Shown here piece by piece: positions 1 to 9,290 of a stretch of 64,000 nucleotides of DNA. A model generated the notes under the pieces. It had not been told where the DNA came from and made no database searches. It saw only the letters and a list, made by a program, of their open reading frames with translations. Location of the stretch: assembly GCA_963971305.1 (NCBI GenBank), contig CAXARO010000301.1, forward strand, positions 28,177 through 92,176, given 5' to 3'. The stretch comes from Arcuatula senhousia (taxonomy: Eukaryota > Mollusca > Bivalvia > Mytilida > Mytilidae). A program made the position numbers and the translations under genes. The number at the start of each line of letters is the position of its first letter. Position 1 is the first letter of the stretch.

Positions 1-9
1 TTTTCAAAG

Positions 10-503
10 TGAGTGAGTGAGTGAGTGAGTTGGTGTTTTACGCCCGTGCAACGCTATATAGGTTATTCACAGGCGATGAACATGAAAAGGGTGATAAAAT
101 GAACATGAAATGATGATGATAAATGAAATATGGGGTGGGATGGGACACAAAGGACCGGTAAATTTTGAAGGACCACAGGAAAAGGGGAGAGGTGGGTAGG
201 GGCGGAAAATTTAGCCTATGTGGTGCACTACTTGGCGGTCCACAAAGGGGTCTTTTACGTGCATGAAGCGTGGCACTCTCCACACACGTTGGCCCACTAT
301 GGTCGGCGGTCAGGGTTTCCGTATTATAGACCTGACAACCCCCGCGGACGAGGGCCACCCTATTCAGCCACCTAGAGTACACACTTGGTCGCTCTGTGGG
401 CTGAGCACTGACCCGACGTCAGAATCCCAAGACCCTTAGTCGCCTCTTACGACAAGCTAGGCTCTGCTGCGGGCCTATTCGCCACCCGGGCCCCGCACGG
501 GAC
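10..503 (-). mobile_element. SINE-like retroposon, full length, (CTCA)n tail
   Basis: A 494-bp retroposon, read on the minus strand from a GC-rich head (ending GCACGGGAC on the plus strand at 503) to a (CTCA)n tail at 10-30. It is flanked by the direct repeat TTTTCAAAG at 1-9 and 507-515; the left copy touches the window edge, so the target-site duplication may be longer. The same unit recurs at 27553, 28243, 33473, 37955, 52769 and 59259. The tail next to GGGCGTAAAACACCAA resembles molluscan V-SINE-type retroposons (RUDI-like); that name is an inference. Open frames inside it are artefacts of the repeat. Confidence 0.85.
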
Positions 504-787
504 CTTTTTTCAAAGAGGAGCTACATAAATTTATAAACATGTTACCAATGGCAGTGAATGCAGATGTGATCAAGACTCTAATAGAGACATATCACTGCAT
601 AGTGCATGCCCCTAAAATGACTTGGTTTTTTATTCTATCAAAAAGAAACGACTTTTTTCTTAATACAATGTATGCAACGTGCAAAGCTATAAATTCACCA
701 ATGAGCACTGGAGTAGTGGAGGTGTTAGAGCATGTTGTTGCTGACAGGTGAGATATATGTACTTATTAGAATAAAAAATGTACAAGT

Positions 788-1273
788 TTGATTCGTTACT
801 CCAGAGCGTGCGGGACATACATCGATTTCCTTAGCAGAGCGACACGTCTGACGCAAAAATTGCTCACACAGGGTTATGTTGCTCATCGGTTGCTGTCTTC
901 ACTCAAGAAATTTTACGGAAGACATCATGCACTTATAGACAAATATGGGATTTCGATCTCTCAGATGAGTGCAGATGTTGGTTTGTCATAGGGTGTTGTT
1001 TTGTCTTCCTTTACCGGATTTGACACACTGAATGGACTATTGGCAACGCGACGGGTGTGATATAGCAAGCAGGAACTGCTTACTCTTCCGGAGCACCTGA
1101 GTTCACTCTTGTTTCGACTGGAGTTCGCATTGTTGATTGATATTCAGTTATTTTGTGTTTCCATGTTTTACATGTTGTCTGTTTTTGTCCCGTTCTTGTT
1201 GGTGTTTACTGGTTTTGTCTCTGCCCTTTCGGACTTTTGATATTCGGATACCCCATTGGTGCCTCTGCTTCTT
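788..1273 (+). mobile_element. 5'-truncated Penelope-like element (3' end)
   Basis: The reading frame 788-991 carries the last 66 or so residues of the reverse transcriptase ORF found complete at 47183-48732 (it ends SQMSADVGLS, against SQMSADLGLS there). It is followed by the same 3' untranslated sequence to about 1273, where the similarity stops. The copy has lost all upstream RT sequence, the usual 5' truncation of a retroelement made by target-primed reverse transcription. No target-site duplication was resolved. Confidence 0.8.
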
Positions 1274-1930
1274 AAAGGGAGAAAAAATAGCATCTTTATG
1301 AATATCATAAGAGATAAATATTTTACATTAATATAGCTAATATTGGTTGTGTTTCTAAATAGATCTAAAAATTGAAAATTAAAAATTACTAGTTGATATA
1401 TTTTTAATCCCTTAATTATTCAATGTTAAAAATTTTCTCCTCATATTTAAAATAAATGAAGACTAGATAAAATTCTTTTTGAAACCCTTAAGTCTATATC
1501 TTGAAAAGGACATAATTTATCTTGTACCTCATCAAATTACATATTATCATATATATCGTCTACATCTAAATATACACTATAACAAAATAACACCTTGTAA
1601 AACTACATTTATATTGCAGTTGGTAGTGTTTCTTAATAAATCTAAGAATTGTAAATATCAAGTTTAAATAGTTGGTGAAAGTTTTTTAATATTCAATATT
1701 AAAATTCGTCTCTTCATATTTAAAAATAGATGAAACATTAGATAAAATCATAAAATAATCTTTACTTAATTTACCCTCAGTCAAGAATCTAACTACATAT
1801 GATCGTAAATATTATTTAAAGCACAGTTTTAATCTATACCTAACTAAAATGTACTAAAGGGACACATAATATCTATCTACATGTATACATATATATTGCA
1901 GTCCGATTACAAAAATATAATAATTTATCA
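1274..1930. other. A+T-rich stretch, no feature seen
   Basis: Very A+T-rich, with a weak internal repetition: the motif around TAAAAATTGAAAATTAAAAAT at 1360 and the phrase CTTCATATTTAAAAATAGATGAA occur in similar form near 1440 and 1715. The short ORF at 1479-1667 has no recognisable composition. Nothing functional is called. Confidence 0.5.
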
Positions 1931-1931
1931 A

Positions 1932-2168
1932 TCATACATGTATCTTTTTGGCGTTTTTTTTTACTCTCACAGAGCGTCTAAGAGGATAGGGGATAAGAGC
2001 TGGTCTGACGGGTTCTGGAGCTTGTTGAACGTGCTGTTGGATGGGTTCTAGAGCTTGTTGAACGTGCTGTTGGTTGGGTTCTGGAGCTTGTTGGACGGGT
2101 TGTTGGATGGGTTCTGGAGCTTGTTGGATAGGTTTAGGTGGGATAGGGTGGACAGGTTGATTTATCAT
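1932..2168 (-). CDS. Pro/Gln-rich repeat ORF, possible terminal exon
   Basis: A 78-residue open frame built from 11-12-residue degenerate repeats of the type QQAPEPIQQHV, ending in a basic segment (RRSVRVKKNAKK). The repeats are visible in DNA as recurring GGTTCTGGAGCTTGTTG units. A proline-rich tract followed by RRS.R.KK resembles the C-terminal end of some LTR-retroelement polyproteins, but there is no RT, RNase H or integrase beside it, so that is a guess. It could equally be a low-complexity minisatellite read in an open frame. Confidence 0.25.
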   Translation of the reverse strand: MINQPVHPIPPKPIQQAPEPIQQPVQQAPEPNQQHVQQALEPIQQHVQQAPEPVRPALIPYPLRRSVRVKKNAKKIHV

Positions 2169-2490
2169 TTGTCTTATTAACGTAATTATTTTATGACCAT
2201 TGTATAAAGTTGTTCCAGTTATAGCTAAAATGACCTCTTTATAATCTGTAAAAAATAATTTATTCTACATCAGTCAAAATTGAAACTTATTTCATTTTTC
2301 ATTTTATGCCACCTCACAGAATAAACCGTCTCTGAATTATCTGAATTAGTTTCTCCCCCACTTTAGGATTGCTTTTTTCTCCAGATCGGGATATCAATAA
2401 TGATTAATATCCCTGTAAATTAAAAAAAACAAAAATGTTTAGTTGTTTTTGAATGAAATAAAAACATGTATATACATGTGTTTAAAGATT

Positions 2491-2681
2491 TTAAACATCT
2501 TTTTTTGCCTCCGTCTCATCTACATCTTCATCATCATCATCCAAATCAATAATATCATGTTCATTAATTGGGACAATTTGATTTGGAACCACACCCATTT
2601 CAAAATCATAACCCTGTCCACCTCTCCCCCTTTTACAGAAACGATTAAGCTTCTTGTACAAATAGTAAAGAAACACCAATG
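2491..2681 (-). CDS. Exon: membrane segment plus acidic tail
   Basis: The minus-strand exon opens after a good polypyrimidine/CAG acceptor at 2682-2684 and runs to a TAA. In its best frame it gives a hydrophobic stretch (ALVFLYYLYKKL), a basic stop-transfer (CKRGRGG) and a cytosolic-looking tail ending in Asp/Glu runs (DLDDDDEDVDETEAKKD). This looks like the C-terminal end of a single-pass membrane protein. The upstream exon 2815-3006 ends in phase 0 while this frame needs phase 1, so either a small exon is missed or the join is wrong. Family not recognised. Confidence 0.35.
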
Positions 2682-2814
2682 CTGAAAACAAAGTTAATGA
2701 GATAAAAAAATTATATGACAATAATTATTCATTTCCTATGTTCAGCCTTCATCTTATTCCCCATCTTTAACACAGCATAAAATGGTTTATTTATACATCT
2801 CCATTTTTACTCAC

Positions 2815-3006
2815 CTCATGGTTAGCTGTTGTGTACATGTTTGTCCTATAGGATGTCTCCTCAAAGACTGTCATAGTAGCAGCTACCTCGGGGGTTGTAG
2901 AGTCACTAGAGACATAGGTGGTAGTAGGGTCTACCTCAGTCCAAGTAGAATCAACAGGGACTGTCGTGGCAGGGGTTGAAGTAGGGTGAACAGATGATGA
3001 CCAGTG
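2815..3006 (-). CDS. Exon: Ser/Thr-rich mucin-like stalk
   Basis: 192 bp, 64 codons, no stop, bounded by a TTTATAG acceptor and a GAG/GTGAGT donor. The product is rich in Thr, Ser, Pro and Val (for example HPTSTPATTVPVDSTWTEV), as in O-glycosylated extracellular stalks. Both ends are phase 0, matching the upstream exon 3533-3760. With the membrane exon downstream it suggests a type I membrane protein. No family is recognised. Confidence 0.4.
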
Positions 3007-3532
3007 CTATAAACATATATACCATTATAAATGTAAAAGTGTTAGTGATAAAAACATGAACCAACACAATTTAAAAAACAGTGTTTTCCTCTATTTAGTT
3101 TAAAAGTAGTTTTCCATCTACTTATCACTGCACAATAAATGAATTCATATTGTGAGATCTACATACGCCAGTCTCGGGATAGAGTCTGACCTCCCACTTT
3201 TCTATATACATTGCATACAATTTCCATACATCATGGTTCCAAATTAAATAGATAGAAAACACATCAAGCCAATGAATTCATTTCACCCAAAGTATGATAC
3301 CTACGATCTCTATCATATATGCAGAAGTAGATGTCGGGTTCTATTTATTAAAATTAAATTCAGACGATGTGTTGTTGACATCGGAAGTGCATAGCATTTT
3401 GTCGTTATCATGTGACTTTATGTTTAGTAATAGAGTCGGATCAGGGATTTCCAGACGATCCCGAATCGAAGTATTGTGACATGCATACAGTAGCAATTAT
3501 TTTAAAGAAAAAAATCATACACATGTACTTAC

Positions 3533-3760
3533 ACACAGGTTTCCATGAACAAAAATCGTTGTCATACTATAAGCTGATATCAAAGCACATGTGGCTGCAG
3601 TTCCTTCTCTGATGTGTACAATCTTCAGGGTTTGAGTTTTGATTCTTAAATGGGTATTATCTCTGAGTCTTCTCAAAAACAATGTGTGTACACTAGCAGG
3701 CTCCACAAATTCGTATATACCAGGCCCTAAATAATCACGGTTCATACGTTGACTGGTTAA
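3533..3760 (-). CDS. Exon: putative extracellular domain, unrecognised
   Basis: 228 bp, 76 codons without a stop, starting after a GATAG acceptor and ending at a TGT/GTAAGT donor, phase 0 at both ends. The sequence (LGPGIYEFVEPASVHTLFLR and onward) is ordinary globular composition with several Cys. It joins in frame to the Ser/Thr-rich exon at 3006. A short minus-strand ORF just upstream (3788-3854) looks like a signal peptide, but only 28 bp separate them, too short for an intron, so the start of the gene is unresolved. Confidence 0.4.
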
Positions 3761-3787
3761 CTATCAACGTTTGGCTATTTCTTTCAT

Positions 3788-3854
3788 TTAGAATAATAAC
3801 TTGTGAGCAAATGATTGCACAGCAAATAAGCCTACAATAAGAATTTCTGTACAT
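3788..3854 (-). CDS. Short ORF resembling a signal peptide
   Basis: Twenty-two codons, beginning ATG at 3854 and giving MACTEILIVGLFAVQSFA, which has the n/h/c layout of a secretory signal peptide with a plausible cut after SFA. It runs to a TAA just upstream of the exon at 3760. It may be the first coding segment of the membrane-protein-like gene, separated by a frame break, or a chance match. Confidence 0.25.
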
Positions 3855-4146
3855 GCCATCCTCTTTTTTTTTCTTTCCCGCCTCTGTTTACATAACACAA
3901 CATTACATCCGGTATTAAAAAAAAATGTATAAACAAACGCTTCATATTTGTTCAACATATTTTCATATGTATATTTTTCTTTTACCCCCATTGATAAAAA
4001 ATAAAATTATTATAAATATTTTTTTTTACTTTTCGACAAGTGGTTAGACAAGGTTTTATCTCTGTTGTATTGGTGTAAATTCCTCCAACACCCTGGAGCA
4101 CTGAATCAGAACCACGTCATCCGGCGGACTTTTCTTTTGGAAAACT
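3855..4146. other. Short divergent intergenic region
   Basis: A+T-rich, about 290 bp between the minus-strand membrane-protein-like exons and the plus-strand coiled-coil ORF. If both are real, it would hold two divergent promoters. No clear TATA box or initiator is called. Confidence 0.3.
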
Positions 4147-4620
4147 ATGTCGTTTGGATATGTTGCTAAAACATTTGAGGAAAGATCAAAAGAAAACTTT
4201 GAAACGATTAAAAAAAACACACCAAAGATTGATTGAAAACGAATTTTTTCGCATTAATGTTGAAACGTGTAACAGACAAATCTCCGAAATTAGGGATTTG
4301 ATTAAGAAGTCGATTTCATCAATATCTACGGAAGTTAGAGAAATCAACAATTTTGTTACCCGATTTTTTTGTTTGTTAAGACGGGATATAGCAAAACTTG
4401 AACTCATTGCTTTAAAACAGTCATGGATGTATAACGCAGAAAAATATATTCTACCTAGTGTTAACAAGCTAAACCTTCTTTTTATAGAGTGTGATATCGA
4501 AGATTCGAGAAAAAATATTCCGTATTAAAAGAAAAGGAAGCTTTTAAATTAAGAACTGAGTTTAACCAGATGAATCTGAATTTTCGTGTTACCGTGTCAA
4601 TGGTAATATCTTAGACCATT
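4147..4620 (+). pseudogene. Coiled-coil-like ORF with two frame changes
   Basis: Three open frames follow one another. The first starts with ATG at 4147 (MSFGYVAKTFEERSKENF) and is left at an A8 run (4210-4217). The second (to 4528) carries the main Lys/Glu/Leu/Ile-rich body, predicted helical and coiled-coil-like (ISEIRDLIKKSISSISTEV). After a second A-run near 4510 a third frame continues with a similar charged helix to about 4610. The frame changes at homopolymers suggest decay or sequencing indels. Family not recognised. The next ORF (PC4-like) follows on the same strand. Confidence 0.35.
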
Positions 4621-4849
4621 TCACTGATAATACAGAACAAATGGAAGAATGACTTTTTCCTATGTTTCTAAATGTTAATAAGTGAGAGGCGGAGTCAGCA
4701 CATGTCTATTCTTTTCATTTCAAATCTTTATAAACCATCAACACAGAATAATCATTTCATTTCACAACTTATACTACACAAGAATAAGTACTGGCTTAGT
4801 TTCAAAATTTAATTGTGCTACGGTATTTTATTTTTATTTACAAAAAAAA

Positions 4850-5386
4850 ATGAATCACATTACCTTTTACGAATATGTATCAAAAAGAGGTGAAAAAAAA
4901 TTACGCTATAACTTTGGATGCATGAAAGTGATGAGTTATGCAAGACGTGAAAATGGAGAATTTTACGTTGATATCTACGACAATGAGCAAAAGAGATCAA
5001 TTTCATTGAAATTGGCCAACTTCGACAACCTTTGCAGTGTGCAACAAAGCTTACACAGTTTGAAGGCAATCTTTTTGGAGGTATGTTTTCTTTTTATGAT
5101 TTTGTCTGTTTGTTTTGTTTTTGTCTTTTTTTTGGGGTCTTTTTTTTTCTCAATGAAATAGGTAAAAATCGCATAATCTTTATACTCAATTCCTCAATTT
5201 AACATGTATACTATTATTTCAAATCAACAACACATCCATTTTTCTTCCTTTGTTTCAATACTGGTATTATTAGTACATAGTTTCATTTGTCTAATATTTT
5301 ATTTATCTTTATAGCACCCGACTAAGCTGACTGAAAATGTCAATACCAGAGAACCGACGACAAAAGGAGTTGCATTAACCGGTTAG
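4850..5386 (+). CDS. Two-exon ORF, PC4-like ssDNA-binding protein
   Basis: Exon 1 (4850-5080) starts at ATG and ends GAG/GTATGT. Exon 2 (5315-5386) starts after TTTATAG and ends at a TAG. The phases match, giving 100 residues. Residues about 15-60 have the layout of the PC4/SUB1 fold: a conserved-looking LRYNFGCMKVMSYARR strand, then GEFYVDIYD (compare VDIRE in PC4), then SISLKLANFDNL (compare the GISL..QW..L helix). PC4 proteins bind single-stranded DNA and act as transcription cofactors; homologues occur in animals and some large DNA viruses. The assignment rests on pattern only and could be wrong. Confidence 0.4.
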
Positions 5387-5408
5387 AGTCAATGTTGGAA
5401 ATTTTCAG

Positions 5409-5643
5409 AGACCGATGACACCTACTGCAGTAAGAATCCCACTTCAACCACTACAAACCATACAGACAACTACAAATACCCTCGCAAATACCAGCTTGAA
5501 AAGGAAACAGGAGGAGGAGAATGAAACAAAAAAACGCTAAGTATTTCAAAAATGAAGCACCAACTTTTGAGTCAATTTCGCAAGGACCGTTGGAAAGTGT
5601 ACAACCAGTTAACTATGACTTTATACTAAATGATTTTCAGTAA
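5409..5643 (+). pseudogene. Small basic ORF with nuclear-signal-like end, frame-shifted
   Basis: After a TTTTCAG acceptor at 5401-5408, ATG at 5415 opens 41 codons rich in Thr, Gln and Pro, ending in two basic clusters (LKRKQEEENETKKR) like a bipartite nuclear signal, then TAA at 5538. One base out of frame, an open run continues (KYFKNEAPTFESISQ and onward) to a TAA at 5641-5643, suggesting the original protein was longer. No family recognised. It follows the PC4-like ORF closely on the same strand. Confidence 0.3.
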
Positions 5644-6342
5644 AATCAGAAAACTTTTTGTTTGTTTAAAGACGAGCCGCAATCGTTGGGCTCTTTGAAG
5701 GCTGCTAGCTGTTTATTCATTGTAGTTCTTAGCTATTACTAGTTACAGTACATGGTATTACCTATATGGAAAAAGCAACCATTGATAGTATCTTTTGCAG
5801 ATACATGTATGTCTAAAATATACTTACTTCCTGTCTCCCTCTTTTCATTTTGGACATATTTTCTTCTAACATTTTTTTTGACAAACCATATCAATAGACG
5901 ATAAAGAGATGTGAAATAAGTGTACGCGACACAACCAACATTAAGAAACGGGAATTAAAAAAATCACAATGGAAAACAGCCAGCAGTCTTCAACATGACC
6001 AGAGGTCGCTGCTCGCTGACTTACATTGGCCCAAGACTAAAAAAAATACATCATAATTCAAAACCAATTCCAAATTAATCAATGAAAGACCCACTTCTGG
6101 ACATAGAACAATAAACAGATAGATGACAGAGCAAACAAAAACTTTGACAAAGATTCCTGGCTTAGGACAGGCACATTTAAAATGTGGCAGGGTTGAACTT
6201 GTTTTTTGGGTCCAACCTTTCCCATAATGATAATCTTGTACAAAGCACAAAAATAACACACTCTAAAAATCGATAAAAGTCTAATTCATAAAATTGTCTT
6301 TATTAAAGAAATCATTTGATTTTCTTTTCATTTACAATGTAG
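5644..6342. other. A+T-rich spacer, no gene recognised
   Basis: About 700 bp. The overlapping minus-strand ORFs at 5990-6261 have hydrophobic low-complexity products with no domain. The right end is a pyrimidine-rich tract leading into the acceptor of the YqaJ-like exon. Otherwise nothing is seen. Confidence 0.4.
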
Positions 6343-6550
6343 AATCTTAAACTGCAGCTAAAGAATTGGAAAGTAAACTTGCCTTGTAAGAAATAGCCAA
6401 GAACGTTGCCCCAGGACAGGAATCTGACTTCATGCAAGCCATTCCTATTTTGAACAAAGATGAAAGATCACAAATTGAACAAATGACACTTGCACAGGCA
6501 GCATCAAAGTTTTGGCCTGAAGCAAGGAAAGGAAGAATTACAGCTTCCAA
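6343..6550 (+). pseudogene. Exon of a YqaJ-type nuclease-like protein
   Basis: A plus-strand exon bounded by an ATGTAG acceptor and a CCAA/GTAAGG donor. Its main frame includes the phrase FWPEARKGRITAS at the 3' end, the usual start of the YqaJ viral-recombinase/exonuclease fold (W..R.GRITAS). Before it is a helical segment (APGQESDFMQAI) like those preceding this domain in invertebrate multi-copy YqaJ proteins. An in-frame TAA at 6387-6389 breaks it. The catalytic D-ExK exons are not in the next 400 bp, so this is a fragment. YqaJ proteins process DNA ends; here the gene cannot be functional as read. Confidence 0.45.
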
Positions 6551-6982
6551 GTAAGGCGGGTCTGTTTAACTATAATTTTACTTTCCACATTAAGCTCATG
6601 TATTATATGTAAATGTCATGCATGTAGTAATAAATATCATAATATTCCAATTATACAAAAATTACTTGTGTTTCTTCTAACTATTCTATACAAATAGATG
6701 GTGTGTTATGAAGTCAAAATGTATTTTGAAGTTTTCAACAGATTAACCTGTTAATAAGAACAATTTTGATTCATGGGGTAGGTTTAATACTGGAATAATA
6801 AGAAAACACAAGTATTTTTTGGCTTTAAACACTATTTTTAAATCATGATTATGAACACATGCATCATTGATAACATAGACATAAAACAATTTATTCATTA
6901 ATTAAGTACATTAAAGACCTTCAAAGGGTAAAGAAAGATGCTTTAAAGTATAAATAAAAATAAAAAGTTTCTACTTGTGTAC
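6551..6982. other. Noncoding A+T-rich stretch
   Basis: About 430 bp between the YqaJ-like exon (plus strand) and the end of the Merlin transposase (minus strand). No ORF, repeat or RNA gene was recognised. Confidence 0.4.
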
Positions 6983-9290
6983 TTACTGAAAAGCAGGTTT
7001 GCCCTCAAGGGTATACACTTTCTTGAAGTCCTCGAAGAAGAAATGTTGAGCTAGCACCTCTGTGAGATCGCCACATCACTTCGCACAAGTGACTCTCGAA
7101 ATTATCCAAATTGGTACCATTGATTCTCTATTTGAAATAAAAAAAAAATAAATCTTTCATTTTTTAATTTGTATTCAAATATATTATATTTCTAATAATG
7201 TTAATTTAAATCGTTGAAAAAAGTATAAATAGTTAAATAAAATGTGATTAATAAAACAATATCGAAAATTATAAATATTATATCCATTAAAATCTTAATT
7301 TACAAGTATAAAAATGAATAAAAAAACTAACCTTAAAATGCTCCTTTGCATGTTTCCATGCTCCTTCAATTCTGTTCGTGTGGCACTCTACAACCTCCCC
7401 AGTTTCGTCGTTCTTGTAGGTCTATAAAATATATAAAGATATATAAATATAAATACATTGGCATATTTCCTGAACTTGAATATATATTATAGAGATTTGT
7501 ATTCGTCAATTGATAAATTGTGAGTTTGTTCATGTTGCTTTAAATTTTTGGACGTATTTGACATTTATAGGGCCACATCCCTGTTTTGTAAACTCATTGA
7601 TTCGCCAATATAAAGAGAAATAAATTCATAATATCAACCAATTTTTGTTTGTCATTTTCTTTATTTCCAAAGAAATATGATATTGAGTAAAATATACATT
7701 TTAATGATTAATATATGAAAATAATAAATTACATTCTAAATTTATAATAACCTGCTTGAATGATGTCTTATGGAGCACCGAAAAATGTTCATATCCTTTC
7801 TGGTTCAGGTTTAAATAGCCTGACCATCCATCGGAATATATCCTGCTGCCCTTCTCAACATGTTTTTCTATTAGCCCCACCAAGGTCTTCTCGTCTCTGC
7901 TTTCAACAGGAAACAGGAGTAAGGTATTGGAAGCCCTTTCCACCATTCCAAAAATCCACACTTTTGCACCTAAAATTTAAGAATGGATTATTTCCCTTTG
8001 TTATTCAAATTTATTATTTTTTAATAAAATATCATAATTGTACATAATAATTGGAGAAATAATCGGAAGTTTATAGTATATTACAAGTTATCAATAACAT
8101 AATCAGTTGGATACAACTTTTAGAAAGAAAAAACAATGCATTTAAAAACAACACAAATACTTCATTAGATAAAATATATCAGTAGTATAAAATAGGTTGT
8201 TAGTTCGTATCGTACAGGGTCTTCCAGAATTCCGACCAGTACCTCCCCGTGGTGGAAGACGGGCCCTGCTCCAGCGACAACAAAGGATACTCTGGAGCAG
8301 CTAACACTGGCGGTGGTGTGTCATGGGCTGGACGACCCATGGCACATAGCGAGTCTAATAGTCGACGCAGAGGGGCTTTCCCCTAGTCGCGACTATAAAT
8401 ACCCATCAGTATCGTACAGGCTAGTCACCCGATTGCAAGCCATCACAGTGCACTAGTAGGTGGTAGGAAAATAAATAAATCCTTGATTGGTAGTTTTTAT
8501 TTCTGGTTGCAATCTACTAGGTGACTAGCCCCACATGTAAATGTCGCTTCTTACATTTCGGTATTAACATCTTCCAGTTCAATTAAACTTTCTTGTAAAT
8601 GGTTGGGCCAAAAAAGCAAATGTGCATGTGGTTTCATGCTTGACAAAATAGGGACGCCAGGTATGGGTAGGCATTAATTTTTTTTTCGGGAGTACGAGCC
8701 TCAGCAATTGATGATTTTCGGTATTCTCGGCATTCATCCATTCAAATGCATGAATTCGTTTTCCTAATATTAAGTCAGCACTAAGAAGAGAAGGTCCTTA
8801 TAAACACTTTTTTCAACATTTCAACCAATTCTAATTAAAATTTCTGTGCTAAAGCAGAAGAATAGTTTTCAATGTATTTCATATGAAAAATCCAGAGAAG
8901 ATTTTTCCCGCCCTATTTTTTAGTGCTTTATCTTAAAAACGGCTCCATGTTTTTTAAAACTTTTTACATAAGTCTAGCCATTTTGAGCTATTTTTTCTAT
9001 TTTAAAAATTAGGGGAGGCAGGGAAACCAGATACACATTTGCTTTTTGCCTTATTAGTTTGTAGGAAAGAAATATATATATTATACATACCTGTATTTTG
9101 CCTCGATGGTGCTTCCATTTACGACCAAATAAAGATTCGTCAATCTCTATTTCTCCCGTTAATTTCCTGTTACATAACTCCCTAGAGGAGTAATCCACAC
9201 ATATTTCCCTTGTGTAGCTCCTGATATTCGGGCCCTCTTTTGGACAAAGAACATTCAGTACTTTAATAGATTTAAGCTGTGCTGCTTTGT
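6983..9290 (-). pseudogene. Merlin (IS1595/ISXO2-like) transposase, multi-exon
   Basis: A DDE transposase on the minus strand. Exon A (about 9290-9091) carries EIEIDESLFGRK, with the first catalytic Asp. Exon B (7969-7752) carries VWIFGMVER and IYSDGWSGYL, with the second Asp. Exon C (7421-7332) carries ECHTNRIEGAWKHAKEHF, with the catalytic Glu. Exon D (from 7127) carries LCEVMW, then changes frame near 7065 and ends at 6983-6985. Borders are GT/AG. B to C joins in phase; A to B is off by one, so at least two frame faults exist. Merlin elements are cut-and-paste DNA transposons. No terminal inverted repeat or TSD was identified. The upstream zinc-binding part is not readable. Confidence 0.75.
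8219..8408. ncRNA. Structured 190-bp insert, four stem-loops, 12-bp direct repeats
   Basis: A GC-richer block inside the largest Merlin intron. It is bounded by GTATCGTACAGG at 8207-8218 and again at 8409-8420. In between are four consecutive stems: GTCTTCCA/TGGAAGAC (8219-8226, 8253-8260), CTGCTCCAG/CTGGAGCAG (8266-8274, 8292-8300), GTCATGGG/CCCATGGC (8320-8327, 8336-8343, one wobble) and ATAGTCG/CGACTAT (8358-8364, 8390-8396), the last enclosing AGGGG/CCCCT. A TATAAATA lies at 8394-8401. It could be a retroposed structured RNA or the folded end of a transposon. I do not recognise it as a 5S, U-snRNA, tRNA or hammerhead. Confidence 0.5.

Noticed and set aside
218..439. 73-codon ORF, nearly identical at 27617-27838, 28420-28623, 37938-38150 and 59465-59668
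   Set aside because: All are the same frame of the SINE family, on whichever strand the SINE lies. Truncations and the noncoding head and tail show it is not a gene.
2681..2815. Direct splice of the Ser/Thr-rich exon to the membrane exon
   Set aside because: The donor is phase 0 and the membrane frame needs phase 1, so the join was not asserted.
8219..8408. Considered as a 5S rRNA, tRNA or hammerhead ribozyme
   Set aside because: No internal control region, no tRNA arms, and no CTGATGA/GAAA core. Kept only as an unidentified structured insert.
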